Of a stretch of DNA of 7,100 bases, positions 1-5,624 are shown piece after piece. The first letter of the stretch is position 1. Each line of letters begins with the position of its first letter. Made by a program: the position numbers and the translations under genes. Source of the stretch: a bacterium. GTDB taxonomy: Bacteria; Auribacterota; UBA6266. The DNA lies in NCBI GenBank assembly GCA_023228325.1, contig JALOBK010000016.1, positions 1-7,100 of the forward strand, given 5' to 3'. Below the pieces are notes generated by a model. That model worked only from the letters and a program-made list of their open reading frames with translations, was not told the DNA's origin and made no database searches.

Positions 1-492
1 AATTCCTAATGCTGTTCCACTTGAAAATGCATCTTGATTTGCAGCTAAGAATACAAAATTCCAACTATACTTTTCTGTTTGATGTGTAACTCTTTCTCTA
101 ACCATTTCCATATCCCTAAAATATCTGCTAGCATTTTCCTGACCATCTGTGATGACAACAACAATCACCTTTTCTGGTCTTTGACTTTCTTTAGTCTTTC
201 TCAACCTAATACCGACATCATCGATTGTTTTGCACATCGCATCATATAATGCAGTCATTCCCCTAGGATAATAAACATCCTTAGTGATTCTGGGAATATC
301 TTTAATATTTGTGTTATTGTGCAATATTTCGGTGTCATTGTCAAATAAAACAATAGTGACTCTAGCTTCCCCTGGCAATTCTCTTTGCTTGTCTAAGAAT
401 TCATTTAATCCACCAATACTATCATCAATAATATTGGCCATAGATCCTGATCTGTCAAGAATACAAATAATTTCAGTTAATCCTTTTTTCAT
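1..492 (-). CDS. VWA domain protein (TerY/YegL-like), C-terminus beyond window
   Basis: The 164 visible residues are a von Willebrand factor A domain. The metal-ion-dependent adhesion site is complete: D13-x-S15-x-S17 in LDRSGSM, T80 in PRGMTALYDAM, and D116 in the strand VIVVVITDGQEN. The start MKKGLTEIICILDRSGSM fits stand-alone cytoplasmic VWA proteins of the TerY/YegL kind; no signal peptide is visible. Such domains bind Mg2+ and usually mediate protein-protein contacts. The protein continues left of base 1, so total length and any C-terminal domain are unknown. ATG at 492 is preceded in frame by a TAG two codons upstream, so it is the only normal start, although the AAAGGAG site lies about 15 nt away, which is unusually far. 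It is the last visible gene of the minus-strand operon, 20 bp after its neighbour. The domain call is firm; the cellular role is unknown. Confidence 0.9.
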   Translation of the reverse strand, partial: MKKGLTEIICILDRSGSMANIIDDSIGGLNEFLDKQRELPGEARVTIVLFDNDTEILHNNTNIKDIPRITKDVYYPRGMTALYDAMCKTIDDVGIRLRKTKESQRPEKVIVVVITDGQENASRYFRDMEMVRERVTHQTEKYSWNFVFLAANQDAFSSGTALGI

Positions 493-512
493 AATCTAAT
501 TCACAATCTCCT

Positions 513-893
513 TTATTTATGATTTTGGATGATCCAGTGATATACAGTTGGATCAACTCCTTCTAATTTAACACAGTATTCTTCGTATTTTTCCACAATT
601 TTTTTTAGTAATTCTTTGTTTGGTGTGCAATTACAATAAAATTCTGTTATTAAATCATTCATTTCTTTATTAAAAAAATGTACCATATATAATTCTTTAT
701 CTTCATTATCTAACATTTCACTACGAGAATTATTAATACATTTCCAACATTTTAACACATCATTTTTATCACGTTTTAAATCCACGAGATTCCCATTATC
801 ATCTCTATATTTCTGGCACATATGGGATTCATAGAATATTTTCCAACAACATCCAGCGCAGTATATTGATTTTTCTTTTTGTTTATTTTTCAT
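513..893 (-). CDS. Cys-rich small protein, possible zinc-binding
   Basis: Unrecognised 126-residue protein. The N-terminal half contains C12-x2-C15-C16, C26 and C49-x2-C52, and the C-terminal half has C87-x-C89 and C107. The two CxxC pairs about 33 residues apart resemble a split zinc ribbon, so metal binding is a reasonable inference. The rest is charged and probably helical (MNDLITEFY, LLKKIVEKYEEY). The ATG at 893 has a good GGAAGGAAG site, and the gene overlaps the end of the upstream gene by 11 bp, which suggests translational coupling. No function can be named. Confidence 0.75.
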   Translation of the reverse strand: MKNKQKEKSIYCAGCCWKIFYESHMCQKYRDDNGNLVDLKRDKNDVLKCWKCINNSRSEMLDNEDKELYMVHFFNKEMNDLITEFYCNCTPNKELLKKIVEKYEEYCVKLEGVDPTVYHWIIQNHK

Positions 894-1443
894 TATTACT
901 TCCTTCCAATGATCTCAATCTCTTTTTGAAACAATTTAAATCTTCTTCATTATATAACATTATTCCTGGTTCATGTTTCTTCAAATACTCCTCTATTTCA
1001 CTTATTATATTTTCTAGTTCTTCTTTATCATAGACTGGGGAATATCTTTTATTTTTCAATATCCAAACTCTTTGTCTATTCATTGATTTGTAAATATTGC
1101 ACCCACTATAATATGTTTCGAATTTTTTAAATTCTCCAGTTTCAATAAATCTATGAATATATCCTATGTTTTTTTCAATCATCTCTGTATATAGTGGATT
1201 TTTACCTTTATGGTAACAAAAACTATATATTGTACTTCTAAAATTGTGCATGAAGTTATATAATCCACTCGTGTTTATTTTATTTATTTCTGCGTATTCT
1301 TTCAATTTTATCAGCGTTTCTCCTGCAAATTCATCTAATACTTTTTCATACGAATTTATATATATTGTATTAAATGCTTCTCTAAATGGATGCATTTTAA
1401 CTTGATCGTGTAATTCTCTTAATTTTTCTATATTTATTTTCAT
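883..1443 (-). CDS. hypothetical protein, 186 aa, largely helical
   Basis: I do not recognise this protein. It looks mostly helical and charged, with no signal peptide, membrane span or obvious catalytic motif. Visible points are a Lys/Glu-rich C-terminal part with LENIISEIEEYLKKHEPG and an aromatic central stretch around FMHNFRSTIYSFCYHKG. The start ATG at 1443 overlaps the TGA of the upstream gene in a classic ATGA arrangement. It has only a weak ribosome binding site (GGGAACA), so translation probably depends on the upstream gene. It also overlaps the following Cys-rich gene by 11 bp. Confidence 0.75.
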   Translation of the reverse strand: MKINIEKLRELHDQVKMHPFREAFNTIYINSYEKVLDEFAGETLIKLKEYAEINKINTSGLYNFMHNFRSTIYSFCYHKGKNPLYTEMIEKNIGYIHRFIETGEFKKFETYYSGCNIYKSMNRQRVWILKNKRYSPVYDKEELENIISEIEEYLKKHEPGIMLYNEEDLNCFKKRLRSLEGSNNEK

Positions 1444-1772
1444 AAATTATTGTTCCCATTGATTGAGCATGCTACTTCTATTTCCTTTTCTCCGTTAATA
1501 ATACATTTGAAATCTATATCTTCACAAGTTTTAGTTGGGAATATTGTAATATCCAATCCCGTTCCATCTTTTCTTTTCTTCACGGAATATTTAGTTATCA
1601 TTTTTTTTCTTTTAAGATTTCTACAGTAATTACTATAGAATTTCCTTGCATCATCAATTCTCTCTTCAAACGCCAGTGTCAATTCTTCATCTGGTACTTG
1701 GGAATTTAAAACTTTTTTTATGTATCTATCAATAAATCTCACTAAATCTGATACTATTTTATTTTTCTTCAT
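1440..1772 (-). CDS. hypothetical protein, 110 aa, basic N-terminal half
   Basis: Unrecognised protein. The first half is helical and basic (IDRYIKKVLN, RNLKRKKMITKYSVKKRKDG). The second half looks like beta strands (LDITIFP, FKCIINGEKEIEVACSING). The frame is open upstream to a TTG at 1802, but I place the start at the ATG at 1772 because an AAGGAGG sits at 1785-1791, inside the extended version. The spacing of 12 nt is long. With this start the gene overlaps the upstream gene by 14 bp and the downstream one by the 4-bp ATGA junction. Nucleic-acid binding is possible from the basic patch but is not demonstrated. Confidence 0.7.
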   Translation of the reverse strand: MKKNKIVSDLVRFIDRYIKKVLNSQVPDEELTLAFEERIDDARKFYSNYCRNLKRKKMITKYSVKKRKDGTGLDITIFPTKTCEDIDFKCIINGEKEIEVACSINGNNNL

Positions 1773-2061
1773 ACACTCCAAAAACCTCCTTATTCTTTTC
1801 AATATATTCCATGATTACACGCAATGATGAAGCCATAATTTTATTATATCCAACCGGAGTGTCCGGATACCAATCTAACTGCCATATTTCATTGGTATCC
1901 ATTGCTTTCCGTCTTTCTTCTGGAGACACCCAATCATCAAGATCCCATAGTTCCACGGATTCCATTTCTTCTATGTGTTCCTTTGCGCTTCTATAGTAGT
2001 CTTTATGAATGTTGTGTGTCAATGTTAGACTGCATTCATGCTTAGGCAAAATGAGATTCAT
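1759..2061 (-). CDS. hypothetical acidic Trp-rich protein, 100 aa
   Basis: A small acidic protein rich in Trp and Asp in its centre (VELWDLDDWVSPEERRKAM, then IWQLDWYPDTPVGYNKI). It has an N-terminal stretch MNLILPKHECSLTLTHNIHK and a C-terminal helix SLRVIMEYIEKNKEVFG. The WYPDTPVG segment looks like a conserved core of the kind seen in small phage or plasmid orphan families, but I cannot name a family. The ATG at 2061 has AAAGGAAG at a normal distance, and the site lies inside the end of the upstream membrane-protein gene, 3 bp away. No signal peptide or catalytic motif is visible. Confidence 0.75.
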   Translation of the reverse strand: MNLILPKHECSLTLTHNIHKDYYRSAKEHIEEMESVELWDLDDWVSPEERRKAMDTNEIWQLDWYPDTPVGYNKIMASSLRVIMEYIEKNKEVFGVYEEK

Positions 2062-2064
2062 TTT

Positions 2065-2289
2065 TTATTTCTTCCTTTCTCCAAAATTAAATTTAATATC
2101 TTCCAGCATATCATAAATTATACTCAGTAAAGTATATGGCCATATTAATATTCCAAACACAATAAGATCTCTAAGTTCAAATATACATGCATCCGTTTCA
2201 CCTTTGTAGAATAAAATATATCCATATAGTATTATTATTAGGGCAAGCAGAGATCCAATCCCGAAATAAATAATTAAATAGTCTAACAT
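2065..2289 (-). CDS. small two-span membrane protein (paralogue of 3526-3762)
   Basis: The 74-residue protein has two hydrophobic segments, about residues 3-28 and 42-60, joined by a short polar loop, and a charged C-terminus (DIKFNFGERKK). Both ends probably lie on the same side of the membrane. The second span contains LIWP and is followed by an acidic then basic tail. The product of 3526-3762 has the same plan and the same IWP motif, so the two are likely diverged copies. ATG at 2289 is preceded by AAGGAGA at normal spacing. The 44-bp gap before this gene is the largest in the operon. Function is unknown; a phage inner-membrane accessory protein is plausible. Confidence 0.75.
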   Translation of the reverse strand: MLDYLIIYFGIGSLLALIIILYGYILFYKGETDACIFELRDLIVFGILIWPYTLLSIIYDMLEDIKFNFGERKK

Positions 2290-2333
2290 CTAAATCTCCT
2301 TCTTAGTGATTTGTAATATATAATATACTTATA

Positions 2334-2804
2334 TCAAATATCACAATTGAATCCAGATGATATGCTTCCACATGTTACCGGCAGACTTCTATCAAGAAAG
2401 AAAGAATCTATCGCTTCTTGTTTATCCACATATCCAAATAATAATTTTAAGTCGTCAGTATTATCTTTATTCTTATATCTCACTACAGCTGCTTTAATAG
2501 TTGGATTTTTTATTAAATAATCTGCAAAATGTGTTTTGTTATGTCCGCAGTTTATCAAACACACACCACTGACTATATGAAATTTCTCCAAATATATTTC
2601 AGTAATTGTTCCGACATTATTAAATCCATTTGATTCCATATATAGATCTTCAGTTATTTTTCCAATTTTTAGTGGTATTGTTTTAAATTTACTTCTATCT
2701 AGTCCGAAGTTTTTTGCAATGTTTTCTAATTCATGATCATAATATACTCTCACATATGGATTTAAATTGATATCAAAGTCAAAATATATTCTCTCACAAT
2801 ACAC
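2334..2804 (-). CDS. hypothetical protein, 156 aa, GTG start
   Basis: I do not recognise this protein. It alternates predicted strands and loops: YFDFDINLNPYVRVYYDHE near the N-terminus, then IGKITEDLYMES, IVSGVCLINCGHNKTHFADYL and KAAVVRYKNKD. A Cys/Gly-containing end follows (VTCGSISSGFNCDI). There is no membrane span or signal peptide. The start is a GTG at 2804, preceded by a near-perfect GGAGGTGA at 6 nt, which decides the start clearly. It lies 13 bp after its upstream neighbour in the operon. A soluble mixed alpha/beta protein is all that can be inferred. Confidence 0.75.
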   Translation of the reverse strand: MYCERIYFDFDINLNPYVRVYYDHELENIAKNFGLDRSKFKTIPLKIGKITEDLYMESNGFNNVGTITEIYLEKFHIVSGVCLINCGHNKTHFADYLIKNPTIKAAVVRYKNKDNTDDLKLLFGYVDKQEAIDSFFLDRSLPVTCGSISSGFNCDI

Positions 2805-2817
2805 AAATCACCTCCAA

Positions 2818-3021
2818 TTATATTTTAGGAATTTCCATAATATGGGTTATAGATTCTTTTGAATATGCCCACGGATAACCGGACATAAATAAATCCCATG
2901 AGTATTTACCTACAAAAAATTCATCCAATTCTTTTCTGTCAGAAGAGTTATCTCGTCTCACTAACACATAAATTCCGTCCTTAAAAGTTTTTTCTGTAAT
3001 TTCATTTGCTGGAATCCACAT
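2818..3021 (-). CDS. small DUF551-like protein
   Basis: The 67-residue protein begins MWIPANEIT, has a central IYVLVRRDN strand and ends ESITHIMEIPKI. This is the layout of DUF551-type small phage proteins, which open with W-I-x-(V/A) and close with a T-H-W-M-P-L-P-like segment. The match is by eye and moderate: the closing motif has Ile where Trp is usual. The product of 3298-3519 has the same frame of motifs. The reading frame is open to a GTG at 3033, but that codon overlaps the GAGGAG ribosome binding site, so the ATG at 3021 is the better start. DUF551 has no known function that I can apply here. Confidence 0.7.
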   Translation of the reverse strand: MWIPANEITEKTFKDGIYVLVRRDNSSDRKELDEFFVGKYSWDLFMSGYPWAYSKESITHIMEIPKI

Positions 3022-3045
3022 TTCAATTCTCACTCCTCTTTCTTT

Positions 3046-3273
3046 CTAAATATTGGGAACTTCTGAAAAATCAAATTCTTCTCCAGACTCCACATCATAA
3101 AATACAACAGAATTAGGAATTGCTTTTGTTTCACATTTATCTTTTTCAAGATCAATTTTTATTAATGGATATATTTCTATTCTATAGTTTGCTAAATTTT
3201 TTTCATTTTTTTTACAAAATGAATCGAGATTCTCCATCATTTCTTTTAGTGTAATCTCGGATAAATTTTTCAC
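3046..3273 (-). CDS. hypothetical protein, 75 aa, GTG start
   Basis: Unrecognised small protein. An N-terminal helix (LKEMMENLDSFCKKNEKNL) is followed by strands (YRIEIYPLIKIDL, NSVVFYDVESGEEF) and an acidic end (DFSEVPNI). An ATG at 3279 directly abuts the AAAGGAG site with no spacer, so it is an unlikely start. The GTG two codons further, at 3273, stands 6 nt after the site and is preferred. It sits between the two DUF551-like genes, with 24-bp gaps on each side. No function can be suggested. Confidence 0.65.
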   Translation of the reverse strand: MKNLSEITLKEMMENLDSFCKKNEKNLANYRIEIYPLIKIDLEKDKCETKAIPNSVVFYDVESGEEFDFSEVPNI

Positions 3274-3297
3274 ATACATCTCCTTTTTTTCATAAAA

Positions 3298-3519
3298 TTA
3301 TTCCTTAGAAATTATTCCGAAGTGGGTAAAATCTCCCTCCGGTTCCATTCGATCCATATCACCGTAAAGTTCCCACATTTCTTCTTCTCGGCAGAACCCA
3401 ATATAATTCCATAAACCACTTACACAACCTCTCTTATCCTTAAATACTATATCTATTTCACACTTTGATGATAACTTTCTTGTTTCATCAGTCATCTCAG
3501 TCATTGGTTTCCAAAACAT
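3298..3519 (-). CDS. small DUF551-like protein, second copy
   Basis: The 73-residue protein begins MFWKPMTEMTDETRK, has a central strand IDIVFKDKRG and ends GDFTHFGIISKE. The opening W-x-P-x-x-E-x-T and the closing T-H-x-x-x-I are shared with the product of 2818-3021, so they may be diverged paralogues on a DUF551-like plan. Family assignment is tentative. ATG at 3519 has AAGGAAGGA upstream, overlapping the stop codon of the preceding membrane-protein gene, which suggests translational coupling. Three cysteines (C20, C32, C44) are not arranged as an obvious metal site. Confidence 0.7.
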   Translation of the reverse strand: MFWKPMTEMTDETRKLSSKCEIDIVFKDKRGCVSGLWNYIGFCREEEMWELYGDMDRMEPEGDFTHFGIISKE

Positions 3520-3525
3520 TTTATT

Positions 3526-3762
3526 TCATTCCTTCCTTTTAAATTTAAATTCCAACCAAGTAAAAAATATTTCTAATTCTATGAAAGGCCATATTATTAA
3601 ACAAATAAGATAAGATAAAACATCCGCGACTGGATCATTTAAAAGATAATCCGGATCATAATAAGGATTTTCATTTCGGTTTTTTATTAGTATACAAATT
3701 TCAATAATCCCACCGATGAACCACAAAGCAATACCAATAGTCAAAGGTCCAAATTTTCCCAT
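3526..3762 (-). CDS. small two-span membrane protein (paralogue of 2065-2289)
   Basis: The 78-residue protein has hydrophobic segments at about residues 5-26 and 46-66, separated by a polar loop rich in Asn, Asp and Tyr (NENPYYDPDYLLNDP). The second span contains LIIWPF, and the tail is short and basic (EFKFKRKE). The same span-loop-span-IWP-basic tail plan appears in 2065-2289. The start ATG at 3762 lies one base after the upstream stop codon, with GGAGG about 12 nt away inside the upstream gene. Size and topology would also fit a holin-like or superinfection-type phage membrane protein, but nothing specific supports that. Confidence 0.75.
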   Translation of the reverse strand: MGKFGPLTIGIALWFIGGIIEICILIKNRNENPYYDPDYLLNDPVADVLSYLICLIIWPFIELEIFFTWLEFKFKRKE

Positions 3763-3763
3763 T

Positions 3764-4135
3764 CTATTTTTTATCCTCCACTAAATAATCAACATTTTCT
3801 TTCCAATCATTTATATAGCATCCAAGACATTTAGAATCTTCATATTTCATTTTACAATTATCATCTCTGCATACTGTATTGTCCACTATATCTTTTCCAT
3901 CTTTGAGTGCCTCTACTAAGCATCCTTCTCTATCATGAATTAATTCTAATATTTTCTCTGGTGATTCTATTATTCTTAAATATTTTTCTTTAGTGACAGC
4001 ATCGAATAATAGTGTGACTGGTTCCACTCCCTCTTCCATTTCCATTGGTCTAGATAATCTAAAATGACCTATCAAATCCACCGATACATAAACCGGATTT
4101 TCACTCAGATCGTGAAGTTTAATGAATTTAAGCAT
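3764..4135 (-). CDS. FlbD-like N-terminus with a Cys4 (putative zinc) tail
   Basis: Residues 1-66 (MLKFIKLHDL, NPVYVSVDLIGHF, TLLFD, RIIESPEKILELI) have the layout of the small FlbD-like fold: a start with an I-x-L core, a V-x-V-D-x-I segment, strands, then an E-S-x-E-x-I-x-x-I helix. Proteins of this plan are common as orphans in low-GC mobile elements and need not be flagellar. Residues 89-106 contain C89-x4-C94-x8-C103-x2-C106, which looks like a compact zinc knuckle. The combination suggests a small adaptor or nucleic-acid-contacting protein, which is inference. ATG at 4135 has GGAGG at 8 nt, a clear start. The fold resemblance is by eye only. Confidence 0.7.
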   Translation of the reverse strand: MLKFIKLHDLSENPVYVSVDLIGHFRLSRPMEMEEGVEPVTLLFDAVTKEKYLRIIESPEKILELIHDREGCLVEALKDGKDIVDNTVCRDDNCKMKYEDSKCLGCYINDWKENVDYLVEDKK

Positions 4136-4148
4136 TTATTGTTCCTCC

Positions 4149-4388
4149 TTAAGGAAAATCTCTCATGACACTCAAATATTCAACTCTAACCATTCCTGAT
4201 TTATCCCCATAATATCTATCACAATCTCCAAAAAATTTTGAATCATCTACTTTTAGAATATACTCATTTTCTTTTAAATAATCTATCCAATTCTGAATTG
4301 ATTCTGGAAATGGTTCACAATAATAATCATCAAACATATTCATATTATCAACATAATCTCTACAGTCTTCTATACTATTTTTTACCAT
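4149..4388 (-). CDS. hypothetical acidic protein, 79 aa
   Basis: Unrecognised protein rich in Asp, Glu and Tyr (DYVDNMNMFDDYYCEPFPE), with a central helix (IQNWIDYLKENEYIL) and a C-terminal strand region (GMVRVEYLSVM). The frame is open to a GTG at 4400, but I choose the ATG at 4388, which stands 6 nt after GAGG. With that start it follows the stop of the fusion enzyme gene by 8 bp. A strongly acidic small protein in a phage-like operon could mimic nucleic acid or bind a basic partner, but nothing here proves it. Confidence 0.7.
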   Translation of the reverse strand: MVKNSIEDCRDYVDNMNMFDDYYCEPFPESIQNWIDYLKENEYILKVDDSKFFGDCDRYYGDKSGMVRVEYLSVMRDFP

Positions 4389-4396
4389 ATTTCGCC

Positions 4397-5425
4397 TCAC
4401 ATTTCATTCACAAAAACATTCTGATCATAATGCTTTAAAATAGCATTCTTGAAAAACAAAACCTCATCATAAGATATCGGAGTGAAATTATGGCAATCTA
4501 CACCAACATTTAATCCATTCTTTTTTACCATAGATAATTTATGAACATGACCGTATAAATAAAATGTATCATCACCTACTAGGTGATTTAGCAATCCTAT
4601 TGGTTCATGTCTAATATAAAAATCTTTTATTCTTACTCCGCCTTTAAGAAGAATTTCAACTCTATTATCTTTCTTTAATTCATTAATAAAAAATTCAGTA
4701 TCATAATTTCCCGGAACAAGATATATCCTGCTCCCATTAAGCATTTTAATAAATTTTGGATTGCCAAAATCTCCAAGATGATAAACTATATCTTTTTCAT
4801 TAACAATCATATTCCATCTCTTAACTAATTCATAATCCATCTCTTCGACAGAACTAAAAGGTCTTCTAGAAAATAACAATGTTCTTGGATCGCTAAAATG
4901 TGTGTCTGATGTGAAAAATATCTTAGGAATATATTCTGATTTGGATTTAATTAATTGTAATGCATCTTTACAAATCTCAGAAATTTCAGTATGCCATTTA
5001 ACATTCTGTCTATTGCATCTTTCAATCAGATAATCATTTCTTTCTGCATCTGATGGTGCACCACAAGCTATCTTTCCAGATTTTAACCATTCTCCAAATT
5101 CTAAATTAGTTATTAACCCTGGGAGATCTTTCATGTTTCTAGGAATCCAAAACATAATCACCGTTGATTTATTTAGATATTTTAATTCCCAATCTATTTG
5201 TCTGGAATGTGTCCAGGTTTCTGGTTTAATATTTTTTCTCCATTCTGGAATAAATATATCACCATCGAATCCTAATTTTTCTAATTCTTCTATTGCTTTA
5301 CTTCTCCACGATTTAATATCTACTGGATTTAAATTATCACTTAATTTTCTGTGCGTTGGTCCGGATAAGAATATTGAGTTTTTAGAATTCGTATTAGGTT
5401 CTAAAGTATAAATTAAATTAATCAT
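4397..5425 (-). CDS. nucleoside 2-deoxyribosyltransferase-like / metallophosphoesterase fusion
   Basis: A two-domain cytoplasmic enzyme. Residues about 15-160 resemble the nucleoside 2-deoxyribosyltransferase-like family: IFLSGPTHR (17-26) forms the first strand and phosphate/sugar loop, then IFIPEWR (57-63), ID78WE, and TNLEF-GEW (106-113) with E109 the probable catalytic Glu. This superfamily transfers or hydrolyses N-glycosidic bonds of nucleosides or nucleotides. Residues about 167-330 are a calcineurin-like phosphoesterase of the COG4186 type: D174-T-H176, G218-D219-F-G221, GNYD (239-242), H273, GHVH (292-295) and the family-typical end NVGVDCHNFTPISYDEV. The metal ligands are present, but Tyr replaces the usual catalytic His in GNH(D/E). 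It is the first gene of the minus-strand operon; ATG 5425 has AAAGGAG about 12 nt upstream. The domain calls are firm, the substrate unknown. A joint role in nucleotide salvage or in breaking down a nucleotide derivative is inference. Confidence 0.88.
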   Translation of the reverse strand: MINLIYTLEPNTNSKNSIFLSGPTHRKLSDNLNPVDIKSWRSKAIEELEKLGFDGDIFIPEWRKNIKPETWTHSRQIDWELKYLNKSTVIMFWIPRNMKDLPGLITNLEFGEWLKSGKIACGAPSDAERNDYLIERCNRQNVKWHTEISEICKDALQLIKSKSEYIPKIFFTSDTHFSDPRTLLFSRRPFSSVEEMDYELVKRWNMIVNEKDIVYHLGDFGNPKFIKMLNGSRIYLVPGNYDTEFFINELKKDNRVEILLKGGVRIKDFYIRHEPIGLLNHLVGDDTFYLYGHVHKLSMVKKNGLNVGVDCHNFTPISYDEVLFFKNAILKHYDQNVFVNEM

Positions 5426-5479
5426 TTTTAAGATTAACTCCTTTCATTTTTTAAAGATTAAATAAAAACATATATTTAT

Positions 5480-5515
5480 TTAATGGAATGATGTTTTCTC
5501 CTTGAATTCCATCAT
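5480..5515 (-). other. possible leader mini-ORF (10-11 codons)
   Basis: After AGGAGG (5517-5522, minus strand) come two tandem ATGs at 5515 and 5512, followed by an open frame reading MMEFKEKTSFH and a TAA. The second ATG stands 4 nt after the site, which is acceptable spacing. The frame is also open upstream to an ATG at 5569, but that one has no ribosome binding site. The whole mini-ORF lies within the inverted repeat at 5485-5518, so it could be a leader peptide or simply a by-product of the hairpin. It is not included in the 14 operon genes. Confidence 0.3.
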
Positions 5516-5518
5516 TCC
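5485..5518. repeat. 9-bp inverted repeat ahead of the minus-strand operon
   Basis: GGAATGATG (5485-5493) and CATCATTCC (5510-5518) pair perfectly around a 16-nt loop. On the minus strand the stem starts with GGAATGATG directly after an AAAAAAGGAGG stretch, so in RNA it would cover two ATG codons and part of a ribosome binding site. On the plus strand it is followed by TCCTTTTTTC and could act as a terminator of antisense transcripts. Either role is inferred from the fold alone. Confidence 0.6.
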
Positions 5519-5530
5519 TCCTTTTTTCTC

Positions 5531-5536
5531 ATTATA
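5531..5536 (-). promoter_or_regulatory. candidate -10 box for the minus-strand operon
   Basis: A perfect TATAAT on the minus strand. The best -35 at 17 bp is ATGAAA (5554-5559), which matches TTGACA at only four positions. The predicted start would be near 5525, giving a transcript whose 5' end begins just before the 5485-5518 hairpin. A 12-bp inverted repeat overlaps this promoter, so a regulator is likely. AT-rich sequence makes chance TATAAT matches common. Confidence 0.45.
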
Positions 5537-5569
5537 TGAGTGGGGATTATGGTTTTCATCCCCACTCAT
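5536..5569. promoter_or_regulatory. 12-bp perfect inverted repeat, candidate operator
   Basis: ATGAGTGGGGAT (5536-5547) and ATCCCCACTCAT (5558-5569) are perfect inverted copies around a 10-bp centre, and they are strikingly GC-rich for this region. The half-site centres are 22 bp apart, about two helical turns, as expected for a dimeric repressor. The left arm touches the minus-strand TATAAT and the right arm touches the weak -35 of the divergent gene, so one regulator could control both directions. As RNA it would be a strong hairpin, but no T-tract follows on either strand, so a normal intrinsic terminator is unlikely. Confidence 0.55.
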
Positions 5570-5596
5570 GAAAACAATTTCAATTTAATATATAAA
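5568..5596 (+). promoter_or_regulatory. weak candidate promoter for the membrane-protein gene
   Basis: TATAAA (5591-5596) lies 17 bp after ATGAAA (5568-5573) and would start transcription about 20 nt before the ribosome binding site at 5616-5620. The -35 is poor and the region is AT-rich, so this is only the best available candidate for a gene that must have its own plus-strand promoter. Confidence 0.3.
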
Positions 5597-5624
5597 TTTC
5601 TAATTATTTATTTCTGGAGGAAAA

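Noticed and set aside
284..499. Plus-strand ORF of 71 codons
   Set aside because: It is antisense to the VWA gene, whose MIDAS motifs make the minus strand the real coding strand.
1811..1996. Plus-strand ORF of 61 codons
   Set aside because: Shadow of the 1759-2061 gene, with no convincing ribosome site.
2320..2346. Possible internal promoter in the 44-bp gap (TTGTGA ... TATTAT, minus strand)
   Set aside because: Spacing is only 15 bp, the -35 matches at four positions, and the region is nearly pure A/T, so chance matches are expected.
4238..4438. Plus-strand ORF of 66 codons
   Set aside because: Antisense to 4149-4388 and the end of the fusion enzyme gene; low-complexity His/Asn/Tyr/Leu content.
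5133..5411. Plus-strand ORF of 92 codons
   Set aside because: Antisense to the conserved SGPTHR-containing domain of the fusion enzyme.
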